The notes under the pieces are model-generated. The model saw nothing but the letters and a program-made list of their open reading frames with translations, ran no database searches and had not been told where the DNA came from. 34,871 bases of DNA from Candidatus Kuenenia stuttgartensis (GTDB lineage Bacteria; Planctomycetota; Planctomycetia; Pirellulales; UBA1268), in NCBI GenBank assembly GCA_945873085.1, contig CAMCCR010000009.1:1-34871 (forward strand), in the 5' to 3' direction. The first letter of the stretch is position 1, and each line of letters starts with the position of its first letter. Made by a program: the position numbers and the translations under genes. This document shows, one piece after another, positions 13,851-22,288 of this stretch.

Positions 13851-15377
13851 ATGACGACCGCCCGCCCCCCCGACGCAGCCGCCCGCAGTGGCCAGGGCCC
13901 CGCGGCCAGCGGCGGCCCGGCTGCGTTCCTCCGCAGCGCGCTGGCTCTCGATCTCCGCAGCCTCGCACTGTTCCGCGTGCTCCTCGGCTCGATTCTCATC
14001 GCCGACGCCCTGTGCCGCGCTCCCGATGCCCCCCTGACGCTCGCTCCCGATGGGATGCTTCCGCCCACTCTCGTCCGCCCGTTTGTCGGGTATCCCTGGT
14101 CGTGGTCGATCGGCCTGTGGTGGGATGCGCCCTGGTGGGGCTACGGGCTGCTCGTTGCCGAAGGGCTCTGTGGCCTGCTCCTCGCGGCCGGGCTTAGCCT
14201 TCCGCTGACCACGACGGCCGCCTGGGTGGTGGTGGTGAGCCTCGTCCGCCGCACGGCGCCGGTGACGAATGCCGGCGACGTCTTCCTCGCCGCCCTCCTT
14301 TTCTGGGGGCAGTTTCTGCCGCTCAAAACCCCCTCGCCCCAGCGGAGCTGGTCGTGCGGGGGGATCGCCGCCTGGGCTCTGACACTCCAGGTGGCGGCGG
14401 TTTATCTCTCGGCCGGACTGGCCAAATGCAACGGCGTCTGGTGGTCGGGCGAGGCCATCGGATACGCGTTGTCGGTCCATGACCATGGCACCGTGTTCGG
14501 CAATTCCATCGCTGCGTGGGGATGGGGCGGGCGATTGCCGACGTGGGCGACGCTCGTGGTTGAGCTCCTCGGCCCGCCGCTGCTCCTCCTTCCGCGACTC
14601 CGCCTTCCCTTGGTCGCGACGTTCGTGCTGTTCCATCTGGCGATCGCGGTGACGATGAATGTTTGCCTGTTTCCCTGGGTGGGGATCGCCGGCTGGGCCG
14701 CCCTCCTCCCCGGGAGCTTCTGGGACCAGATCGGCGTGGGGGCGAAGGGCATAACAGCCGACGGGCCTGCCGGCGATGGCCTCGATCGACCGCGACGCCT
14801 CCTCTGCGGGGGGGCAATCCTCGTCGCCGTCGTCGCCTTCGCCCACGCCAACGGCCCCTGGCGGCAGGAGCAGATGCCGGCGGGCCCCAGACATGCGGTA
14901 CAGCTGACGTTCCTGGAGCAGGACTGGCGCGTCTTTGGCGACATCCGCCGGCAGCGGCAGTGGGTCTATGGCCGTGCCGAATTGGCCAACGGGGAAATCG
15001 TCGACCTCCTCCGCCAGGGGAGGCCCCTGGAAACCGTTCTCCCCAGCGACGGCTTCAATGGACTCGGCGACCAGCGGCGGCAGAAGCTGTTTTGGGAACT
15101 TCCCAAGCCCGAGTACCGCGTCTTTGCTGCCGCGATCGCCACCGCGCTGGCCCGGCAGTGGAACTCCAACCACCCCCCCGAGCGCCAAGTCATCTCCCTG
15201 GAAATCCACGGCGCACGGATGATCACGGCTCCCGAGCCGGGCGCGATCCAGGATGTCCTGATGGCGACCTGGCCCCCGCGTTCACCGACGGGCCAGGGCA
15301 ATCTCGAACGCTTTCTGCGAGACTCCGCCCCCGATCCAGCCGACGCCGATCGGGGCCTCCCCAGACCGGGCGGGTAG
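13851..15377 (+). CDS. HTTM (vitamin K-dependent gamma-carboxylase-like) membrane protein
   Basis: The 508-residue integral membrane protein has about eight hydrophobic segments in residues 30-340. Its start (LRSLALFRVLLGSILIADAL) and the internal block AAVYLSAGLAKCNGVWWSGEAIGYAL match the HTTM domain, the bacterial relative of the membrane region of vitamin K-dependent gamma-glutamyl carboxylase. The first half is membrane-embedded. After about residue 350 a soluble domain follows (QDWRVFGDIRRQRQWVYGRAEL ...), which in such proteins usually faces the periplasm. The biochemical role of bacterial HTTM proteins is mostly unknown, and carboxylase activity is not implied. The ATG at 13851 is supported by the family's N-terminal pattern. 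The gene stands alone: divergent from lpd upstream, tRNA-Leu downstream. Confidence 0.8.
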   Translation: MTTARPPDAAARSGQGPAASGGPAAFLRSALALDLRSLALFRVLLGSILIADALCRAPDAPLTLAPDGMLPPTLVRPFVGYPWSWSIGLWWDAPWWGYGLLVAEGLCGLLLAAGLSLPLTTTAAWVVVVSLVRRTAPVTNAGDVFLAALLFWGQFLPLKTPSPQRSWSCGGIAAWALTLQVAAVYLSAGLAKCNGVWWSGEAIGYALSVHDHGTVFGNSIAAWGWGGRLPTWATLVVELLGPPLLLLPRLRLPLVATFVLFHLAIAVTMNVCLFPWVGIAGWAALLPGSFWDQIGVGAKGITADGPAGDGLDRPRRLLCGGAILVAVVAFAHANGPWRQEQMPAGPRHAVQLTFLEQDWRVFGDIRRQRQWVYGRAELANGEIVDLLRQGRPLETVLPSDGFNGLGDQRRQKLFWELPKPEYRVFAAAIATALARQWNSNHPPERQVISLEIHGARMITAPEPGAIQDVLMATWPPRSPTGQGNLERFLRDSAPDPADADRGLPRPGG

Positions 15378-15450
15378 GGCGATGACCGGGGGCTGCGCCA
15401 CTGGATGTGGCGACAGGGACTTCATCCACGGCCTGCTAAACTCGCGTCCG

Positions 15451-15532
15451 GCGAGAGTGGCGAAATTGGCAGACGCGCTGGACTTAGGATCCAGTGCCGC
15501 AAGGCGTGCGGGTTCGAGTCCCGCCTCTCGCA
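15451..15532 (+). tRNA. tRNA-Leu(UAG)
   Basis: The 82-base class II tRNA has a perfect acceptor stem (GCGAGAG/CTCTCGC) with discriminator A, a D-arm with GGCGAAATTGGCAGAC, an anticodon stem CTGGA/TCCAG with loop CTTAGGA (anticodon TAG at 15485-15487), a variable arm TGCCGCAAGGCGT, and a T-arm GCGGG-TTCGAGT-CCCGC. CCA is not encoded, so it must be added after transcription. It reads CUA and, by wobble, other CUN leucine codons. Confidence 0.97.
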
Positions 15533-15574
15533 TTGAATTGAAAGGGAGCCAGCGGCCTCGCAAGCTGCGGAACT

Positions 15575-16849
15575 TCAGCGGAGCGGATTCCCCGGCTGGG
15601 CGGTCACTCCACGGAGCGGATTGGCCGCAGCTTCGCTCGAGGCCTCAGCCGAAGCGGCTGCCTTGGCACGCCAGCGCCCGACGGCCCGCTCGCTTCCCTC
15701 CACCATCCGCTGGGCCGGGGAGCGGAGCTTGGAGCCATCGCGTCGATCGTCAGGGGATCCTTCCACCTCCGTCGTCTCGGCGGGCCCGCTTGTCCGCACG
15801 ACGCTTCCCGGTGGGGCCTGCTTCGGATCCGCCAGGGAGGAGCGTGACCAGTTCGACCAAGCACTGTCGGCGAGGGCCCCCGCGGGACGGGCCGCCTCGG
15901 CCCCCGACGTCTCGAGTGGGACGTCGCGAGGGCCGCTGGCCTTGGATGGCACGTTGGATGGCGTGGCGTTCTGGTCGCCTGAACTTGCTTCAGTGTCCTC
16001 CGATTCGGAAGCACTCGGGGCCAATTCGCCGCCTCCAGGGAGGCCGCCCTCGGATCCGGAGGCACCGTCGGCCCCTGCGGCGGGCTCGGCGTCACCTGCG
16101 GGCGCGTCGTTCTTGCCTCCGGCGTCGTCCTCGGCATCGGCCATCGCCTCCTCTTCCTCTTCTTCTTCCTCGTCGGGCGCGGCCTCGTCGCGTTGGCTGG
16201 GAAGGGCGAGTTCGTCCTCCATGCCGGGCACCTCGGATCGGGGCGGCACGACGGGCGTCGTGGCCGGGTCAAAATGTCCGACCTGTTTCACACCCTGCCC
16301 CGGCCAGGACCGCCAGCGGGTCGCGTAGTAGCCGAATTGATCGGGCCGCACCGGGCAGTGCGCAGGGCACCCTCCCTGCTCACAGAGGCCGTTGCAGTGG
16401 AGACCGAGACGGTCGCCCACCGGACGGCATTTCCCGCAGCCCTGCCGGCCGCATTGGCGACAATCGGCGCTTGCCAGGGCTCCCCCGGCCAGCACCACGC
16501 CGCCGTCCGCACTCACCGTGGCGCTCGTCTGGCGCACCCCAGAAGTGGCGGCACGAGCGACGGCTGGCGAGCGGCCCCGCGCCGCCGTCGTCGCAGCCCC
16601 GCTCGCCCCCACCTGTGCCCCACGTTTGGCAGTGGCATTCGATGCCGTGGCTGCGGCCCGTTGGCCCTGCTTTGAAGTTCGGGCGGACGACTCGGCCCGC
16701 CGGGGTGTGGGCCCCGGGACGGACTGCTGGGCAAACAGTTCCGGACCTCCACCGGCCCCAAACGTGGCCGCCACCAACAGCAATAGCCCCACGAGGAACG
16801 CCCGCGGCCGTGACGGCAGGCAAAAAGAGCGGGAGGATGGGGGGATCAT
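15575..16849 (-). CDS. exported planctomycete-type Cys-rich low-complexity protein
   Basis: The 424 residues begin with a signal peptide (hydrophobic AFLVGLLLLVAATFGAG, likely cleavage near LFAQQ). Residues about 45-120 are an Ala/Arg/Ser/Thr-rich low-complexity stretch. Residues about 125-165 form a Cys-rich segment with CRQCGRQGCGKC and further CxxxC spacings, then the motif FGYYATRWRSWPG, a proline-rich VVPP stretch, an acidic run (nine consecutive Asp/Glu residues) and a Ser/Ala/Gly/Pro-rich tail to the end. I recall similar Cys-rich plus YY-W-WPG arrangements in exported planctomycete proteins of unknown function, but I could not search. No enzyme domain is visible. The gene is divergent from the large TPR gene and ends 43 bases from the tRNA-Leu. 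Function unknown; a cell-surface or matrix role is speculative. Confidence 0.75.
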   Translation of the reverse strand: MIPPSSRSFCLPSRPRAFLVGLLLLVAATFGAGGGPELFAQQSVPGPTPRRAESSARTSKQGQRAAATASNATAKRGAQVGASGAATTAARGRSPAVARAATSGVRQTSATVSADGGVVLAGGALASADCRQCGRQGCGKCRPVGDRLGLHCNGLCEQGGCPAHCPVRPDQFGYYATRWRSWPGQGVKQVGHFDPATTPVVPPRSEVPGMEDELALPSQRDEAAPDEEEEEEEEAMADAEDDAGGKNDAPAGDAEPAAGADGASGSEGGLPGGGELAPSASESEDTEASSGDQNATPSNVPSKASGPRDVPLETSGAEAARPAGALADSAWSNWSRSSLADPKQAPPGSVVRTSGPAETTEVEGSPDDRRDGSKLRSPAQRMVEGSERAVGRWRAKAAASAEASSEAAANPLRGVTAQPGNPLR

Positions 16850-17062
16850 GCTTGGCCTCGCGGTGAATCGACCGTGGTGTTTGCGGGCCCCTCGGCCTTA
16901 CGACCGACAATCCCGACTCACCAGGAATATTCGTCCCAATCCCTCCCGCTTCTTTGATCAGACTTTTAAGGATTCCAGACGACCGGCTCCTTCCCCCCAA
17001 TTTGCCGCAACGGATAGGATGTTTCGAAAAGGATCCGCCCACGACGCGGAAAGCGACGCATC
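16850..17062. promoter_or_regulatory. divergent intergenic region between exported protein and TPR protein
   Basis: The 213-base gap between diverging starts includes the most AT-rich short stretch in this part of the window (around 16955-16975, TTTGATCAGACTTTTAAGG). Promoters for both genes are expected from orientation, but I cannot assign -35/-10 boxes with confidence. Confidence 0.35.
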
Positions 17063-20000
17063 ATGCAATCGGTCAACCTCAAACTCCTGATCGTCCTCGC
17101 CATCCTCGCCGTCGGCGGCATGGGGGGCGTGTATGCGGTCCACGAGTTCCAGGTCTATCGCAACGCCGACAATCTCCTCGCCCTTGCCCGAGAGCGAGCC
17201 GAGGAGGGCCGATCGGAGGAGGCCGTGGGCCTCTACGTCCGCTACATGGGGTTGCGTAGCGAAGACAAGGAGGCGCGGGCCGAGTTCGCCAAACTCATGC
17301 TCCGGAAGGTGGGGGCGACGAGGGCCTCGAAGGCGAGCTACGCCCAGGCTTATGACGCCCTGGAAACGGCCGTGCGGATGAACCCCGACGACGACGATCT
17401 CCGCGAGCAACTCGCCGGATTTCTTTACCGCACCGGAAATTACACCGAATCACGCCAGCATTTCGGTCTCATCCGCGATCATCGCCTGACGAATCCGGTC
17501 GCCTCGGAGGCCAACGAAGAGGCCGTCTCGGAGGGGGAGAAAAAAGCAAAGCCTCCCACCCCCGACCACGTCATCAACCTCCGTTATGCCACGTCCTGCG
17601 CGGGGATGGGGCGATACGACGAGGCCGCAGAAGTCGCCTCGAAACTGATCGGCTTCGATCTCGGCACGAAGTCGTTCGACACCTCCTGGGAACCGCTGCC
17701 CGACTGTTCCGATGCTTACCTCCTCATCGCCGAGATCCTCGCCCGTCGCTACAACGACACGACCACCGCCTCGCGGGTCATGCGTCGGCTGCCGGAAGTC
17801 TATCCCACGGACAGCGGCGCCTGGTTGTCGATGGCGTCTTGGAGCGTCTTCCACAACGATCTCGCGGCCGCGGGGATCGAGATCGCGAGAGCCGTCCAAC
17901 TGGCCCCCGATTCCCCGCAGGTGCTGTTTGCAGAGTTCGAGATCGCGATGCGAACCAACGACTACGCGCGAGCCACGAAGGTGATGCAGGAAGGACTGGC
18001 TCCCTACGCCGACGACGCCCGCGTGATCATCGGAAATGCAGACCTCGCCAGGGCGATGGGGGAGCCTCTGGCGTCGCTCGATGTCCTGGTCAAAGGCGTT
18101 GAGGTCCTGCCCGACAATACGAGCATTCGCGGTCGCATCGTGGATCTGCTGTTCGATCTCGAGCGCGGCGAGGAGACCGTACCACATGTCGACGTGATAC
18201 GAGACTTGGAGGGGGACGACAACCCCGTCGTCACGTGGGCCGATGCACGCCTGCTCATGGAGCGCCGGCAATGGATTCCTGCATTGGAGAAGCTGAAGTC
18301 GCTCCGACCGAACGTTGCGAGTTCCCCTCAACTCACCCATGCCGTCGACCTCGCCCTGGCGATCTGCCACCAGGCGCTCGGCCAATCAGATGAGCTTCTG
18401 GAGGCGAGCCGACGGGTGCTGGCCGACGAACCAAACTCTTATCAAGCCCGGGTCGCGCTCGCTACAGCCCACTCGCAGGCCGGGAGAGACGACGAGGCAT
18501 TGGCGGCATTCGAATCGCTGGCTGCGACCCAGGCCCCGGAAAACCTCCCTAAGATGCAGTTGCTCTGGGCCCCTCTCCTCGACCTCCGCGTCAAGGACCA
18601 ACTCCGTCGCCCGGAGCCGAAACGCAATTGGAATAAGGTCGACGAACTGGTCGAGCTTCTCAGCACTTCCCCGCACATCGGAGATGCCCAAGTCGCCTCG
18701 ATCCGCTCGAACGTTCTGCAGCGCCGCGGGGACGAATCCGGAGCGGTGGAGATTGCATCACGGGCATTCGAAGCCTCGTCGGATGATCCGCAGGTGGCCG
18801 CACAGTTCGTGACGCTCCTCCTCGCCAACCAAGACATCGAGCGGGCGAAGCAGACCATCGATCGCCTCAGCACCGCAGTCCGCCGCGATCCACGGATGCT
18901 CTCCGCAGAGGCCAGGGTTTCCGCCAGCGAAGGGAGTGAGGCAGGCGAGGCCGGGTTGGCGTCGGTCGAAAAAGTGTGCGCGGAGATCCCCGCCAAGGAT
19001 GCTGTTCTCGTCCTTCTCACCATCATGGGAGTCCGCGTTCAGCAGCGCAATATTCCAGAGGCTGAACGGATCGCCGCCGTGATCCTCGAGCGGGAACCGT
19101 CGGAAATCCGCGCTCATGCATCGCTCCTCCAGATCGCAATCGACGAAAAGGATGTCGACAAGTTGTCCGCATACGCCGAACAGATCGGCGATTTGACCGG
19201 ACGCTCGTCGGCACCGTCGCGAGTTGCCCAAGCGATGGTGATGATCCTGAAAGTGCAGATCTCGCGGGAAAAGCAACTCGGCGAAGACAAGATGCCCCCG
19301 CCAATCTCGGCGGAGGATCGCCAATCGATCGAGCAGGCCCGCAATTTTTTGCTCGAGGCCCAAAACGATCGCCCGGGATGGTTCCAGATTCAGCAGTGCT
19401 TCGCGGAGATTGCCGGGATCCGCGGAGACAATGCCGCCTGTATCAGTCACCTCCGGAAGGCGATTGAACTGGGGGCTACGAACCCGGCAGTCCGACGGAT
19501 GCTCGCCGGGATGCTGCGGCAGGCAGGCCGACTCGACGATGCGCAGGAAGTCATTGGTGCGATGGGCGACGCAGCCGGACTCGGCGCTGCACGCATCAGC
19601 GCCGACATCGACGTTCAGGCGGGCCGCTTCGACGAGGCGGTGGCCCGCGCTGAAGAAATCACCCCGGCAGACGAGTCGAACGTCGACCATCTCCTCTGGT
19701 TCGCCCGCCTGCTGCAGGCCTGTGAAAAGCAGCCCCGCGCTGTGGAAGTCTTTGAGCGGGCCGCTGAACTCGGCCCCCAAAGGCTCGATTGCTGGATCGA
19801 TCTTATCCGTCAGCAACTCCTGTTGGGTTCCGCGCAGCAGGCCGATGCTTCTCTGCAACGGGCCACCGCCGTTCTCAGCGGGCCCGACAAAGAAATCGTC
19901 GCGGCGGTCTTCCACGAGATGCAGGGTGATGCCGGAAAGGCGGAGGAGGCCTACCGAAACGCGACTCTGGCTGCACCGACCGATCACCGCGTTGCCCGGC

Positions 20001-21442
20001 GATTCGCCGAGTTCCTCCTCCGCCGTGGCCTTCTGAATCCGGCCAAGGCCGAGCTCCTGCGAATCATCGCCATGCCCGAAGCGGCTGGCACGACGAGCCT
20101 CTATTGGGGCCGCCGCAGGCTCGCCCAGGACTACACGAGGAATGCCTCATATCGCGAACTCCAGGAGACTCTCGGCATTCTCCGGAAGAACGTCGATGCC
20201 GAAGGAAAATTGACCCCAGAGGACATTCGGATCGAGTTTGCGATTCTCATGGATCGCGAAGAGCCGGAGTGCTGGAGGCAGGCCGTCTCGCTCCTCGATG
20301 AACTGAAGCGCCGGGGCGAACTCGACGTCGAACAGCGTGTCCTGCTTGCCTGGCTTCAGGACAAACTCGGCAACTGGCTGGAGTCTCGCGAGACGCTCTT
20401 CGACATCGCGGCCGAACCGAACTGCCCACCTGCCGTGATCGCCACGCTCGTCGAGCAACTCATCTCCCACGGAGAACTCTCGTCCGCACGCACCTGGGCA
20501 ACCCGACTCCGGCAAAATGCCCCCGACGCGCCGATGACGGTCCGGCTCGACGCCAAACTCGCCATCGCTGCCGACGACCGTGAAGCGGCCGCCGAAGCGG
20601 CCCGGAAACTCATTCCCCAAGGCCCGACCACGCCGGAGACCGCCGGATCGATCGGGGCCGTGGCCCAACTGGTGGAGGAGCTCGGCTTCCCGAAGGCGGC
20701 CGACAAGCTCTACGCGGAATACGCCGAGCTGTCTGCCGACGGGGTCCTGGCACGGGCAGCTTTCCTCGGACGCCAACAGCGCACCGAAGAGGCGATCGAG
20801 TTCCTCGAGACCCCGCGGGATCGGCTGTCTGTTCTCGATGTTCTCGGCACGGGGGCCGGAATCCTCGAAGCCAACGGCGAATCCCCATCCGCGATGGCCG
20901 ACGAGCGTCTCGTGAAAATGTGTGCGAAGGCCCGTCGGACCGATCCGGAATCAATCATGATCGTGATTCTCCAGGGCGCTGTGATGGAGTTGATCGGCAG
21001 GTCGGACGAGGCGGTTGTGATCTACCGGGAACTCCTTGCCACCCCCGACCTCGATCCGGTTGTCGCCTCGCGGGCCAAGAACAACCTGGCGGCGATTCTG
21101 ATTGCCAGGAAGGAGATCGACGAGGCCAAGCAGTTGATCGACGAGGCGGTCGCCGAACTCGGCCCCCACCCGACGCTTCTCGACACCCGGGCCCTTGTTT
21201 GGCTCGCGCGAGGCGACACCACGCGTGCGATCGAGGATCTGAAGGAGTCGTTGTTGGCCCCTTCTGCCACGACCCATCTCCATATGGCACTGGCCGCCTA
21301 CGACGCGCGGATGACCACGGAGTGCCGTGCCGCCCTGATCAACGCCGAAAAGAAAGGGCTTCGAGCCGAACGGCTCAACAAGGCCGACCGGGAACGCCTC
21401 GACACCCTTGACAAAGTGCTCGCCGAGCAAGTTGACAGGTAG
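17063..21442 (+). CDS. very large membrane-anchored TPR-repeat protein
   Basis: The product has 1459 residues. Residues about 7-26 (LKLLIVLAILAVGGMGGVYAV) form one transmembrane or uncleaved signal segment, and no lipobox is seen. The rest is helical and tetratricopeptide-like from about residue 35 to the end, with repeated A-x-x-x-x-x-G-x-x-x-E-A patterns, for example YDALETAVRMNPDDDDLREQLAGFLYR near 100 and LNNLAAILIA-type repeats near the C-terminus. Such solenoids bind other proteins or assemble complexes, and one anchor implies a large periplasmic or cytoplasmic scaffold. No catalytic domain is visible. The small TPR gene lies convergently 61 bases downstream. The precise partner and role are unknown. 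The start is the first ATG that gives the membrane segment. Confidence 0.85.
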   Translation: MQSVNLKLLIVLAILAVGGMGGVYAVHEFQVYRNADNLLALARERAEEGRSEEAVGLYVRYMGLRSEDKEARAEFAKLMLRKVGATRASKASYAQAYDALETAVRMNPDDDDLREQLAGFLYRTGNYTESRQHFGLIRDHRLTNPVASEANEEAVSEGEKKAKPPTPDHVINLRYATSCAGMGRYDEAAEVASKLIGFDLGTKSFDTSWEPLPDCSDAYLLIAEILARRYNDTTTASRVMRRLPEVYPTDSGAWLSMASWSVFHNDLAAAGIEIARAVQLAPDSPQVLFAEFEIAMRTNDYARATKVMQEGLAPYADDARVIIGNADLARAMGEPLASLDVLVKGVEVLPDNTSIRGRIVDLLFDLERGEETVPHVDVIRDLEGDDNPVVTWADARLLMERRQWIPALEKLKSLRPNVASSPQLTHAVDLALAICHQALGQSDELLEASRRVLADEPNSYQARVALATAHSQAGRDDEALAAFESLAATQAPENLPKMQLLWAPLLDLRVKDQLRRPEPKRNWNKVDELVELLSTSPHIGDAQVASIRSNVLQRRGDESGAVEIASRAFEASSDDPQVAAQFVTLLLANQDIERAKQTIDRLSTAVRRDPRMLSAEARVSASEGSEAGEAGLASVEKVCAEIPAKDAVLVLLTIMGVRVQQRNIPEAERIAAVILEREPSEIRAHASLLQIAIDEKDVDKLSAYAEQIGDLTGRSSAPSRVAQAMVMILKVQISREKQLGEDKMPPPISAEDRQSIEQARNFLLEAQNDRPGWFQIQQCFAEIAGIRGDNAACISHLRKAIELGATNPAVRRMLAGMLRQAGRLDDAQEVIGAMGDAAGLGAARISADIDVQAGRFDEAVARAEEITPADESNVDHLLWFARLLQACEKQPRAVEVFERAAELGPQRLDCWIDLIRQQLLLGSAQQADASLQRATAVLSGPDKEIVAAVFHEMQGDAGKAEEAYRNATLAAPTDHRVARRFAEFLLRRGLLNPAKAELLRIIAMPEAAGTTSLYWGRRRLAQDYTRNASYRELQETLGILRKNVDAEGKLTPEDIRIEFAILMDREEPECWRQAVSLLDELKRRGELDVEQRVLLAWLQDKLGNWLESRETLFDIAAEPNCPPAVIATLVEQLISHGELSSARTWATRLRQNAPDAPMTVRLDAKLAIAADDREAAAEAARKLIPQGPTTPETAGSIGAVAQLVEELGFPKAADKLYAEYAELSADGVLARAAFLGRQQRTEEAIEFLETPRDRLSVLDVLGTGAGILEANGESPSAMADERLVKMCAKARRTDPESIMIVILQGAVMELIGRSDEAVVIYRELLATPDLDPVVASRAKNNLAAILIARKEIDEAKQLIDEAVAELGPHPTLLDTRALVWLARGDTTRAIEDLKESLLAPSATTHLHMALAAYDARMTTECRAALINAEKKGLRAERLNKADRERLDTLDKVLAEQVDR

Positions 21443-21503
21443 GCGGTGTGCGGAGGGAACTGAGAACGTTCCTGGACGGCAGTGGCGACTTGGCGTCCCG
21501 CCG

Positions 21504-21818
21504 CTATCGCCCCTGCATGGCCCGGGAGCGGGCCAGCGCGTCCTCGGCCTCGGTGATCTTTCCTGCTCGCATGCAGGCGACACTCAGTGCCGTGTAGCTG
21601 AACGGGTCGTTTGGCTCGAGTTCACAGGCGCGACGGGCGTGCCTGACGGCGTCTTCATGCCGCTCGAGGCGGGTGCACCAAGCGGCGAGTGCTGAATAGG
21701 CCAACGCGAAATCTGGGTGGTCGGCAACAACCGCTTCGAGTTCGGCCACGGCTTCCGCCAGCCGCCCGGAGTCCTTCGTGGCGTGGGCGGCATCATAGCG
21801 TTCGTCGCGAGTCGTCAT
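21504..21818 (-). CDS. small TPR-repeat protein
   Basis: The 104-residue soluble protein starts with the ATG at 21818, preceded by a strong purine-rich Shine-Dalgarno region (GAGGAGGGAAGAGGG). Three tandem TPR-like helix pairs fill it, with characteristic spacing in SGRLAEAVAELEAVVADHPD, LERHEDAVRHARRACELEPND and AGKITEAEDALARSRAM. No signal peptide or extra domain is present. It is convergent with the large TPR gene. A similar short TPR protein in planctomycetes is plausible as a general adaptor. I cannot name a function. Confidence 0.8.
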   Translation of the reverse strand: MTTRDERYDAAHATKDSGRLAEAVAELEAVVADHPDFALAYSALAAWCTRLERHEDAVRHARRACELEPNDPFSYTALSVACMRAGKITEAEDALARSRAMQGR

Positions 21819-22288
21819 CCCTCTTCCCTCCTCGGTTCGCCTGAACTGCGTCTCAGGCCCAGTCTTCCACGTCTTCCACGCCGGCGGCGGGACACCCCAT
21901 CCTAACTCTGGGGAGAAAAAATCATCGCCCGAAGTTTTTCCCGTCGATTTCCGGCCGCCAGCAACCTCGTCGCCGCTTCCCCCGGCTCCGGCCCATGAGG
22001 ACGATTCCGAGGGCCCCGGCAGCCCATCTGGTGAACCGGGGGACCTGCGGCCAAAGGCGTGATCGGGGGAAGCTGGAAGAGCTGGGAAGCCGCTTTTCCC
22101 CGGTTGAAAATGCCATTGAATCCTCGCCCGCAGGAAGACGATAACCCTGCTGATTCATTCGGACTTCACGGAACGCCGCAACCGACGACAGCGGACTGCC
22201 GTTCGTTCGAACCCCGACGGGATCGGGTCCACCGCTCGATCGATCCCGGTCTTACGTCCCGAGCTGCTCCCGATCTGGAAGGCACGCC
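21819..22288. other. 470-bp stretch without a supported gene, upstream of lpxA
   Basis: No ORF here has a family signature; the track entries at 21922-22158 and 22059-22292 look like random GC-rich reading frames. I see a 9-base tandem duplication GTCTTCCAC (21862-21870 and 21871-21879) and an AT-rich patch near 21916-21945 with an imperfect inverted repeat (GGG..AAAAA / TTTTTCCC). Promoters for the small TPR gene and lpxA, which diverge from it, should lie here. Confidence 0.5.

Noticed and set aside
15382-16866. 494-residue plus-strand ORF across the tRNA-Leu
   Set aside because: It begins by translating tRNA-Leu (VAKLADALDLGSSAARRAG is the known false-peptide signature) and then runs antisense to the secreted protein gene.
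21862-21879. Tandem GTCTTCCAC repeat as a CRISPR-like or operator array
   Set aside because: Only two adjacent 9-base copies with no spacers; likely a chance duplication.
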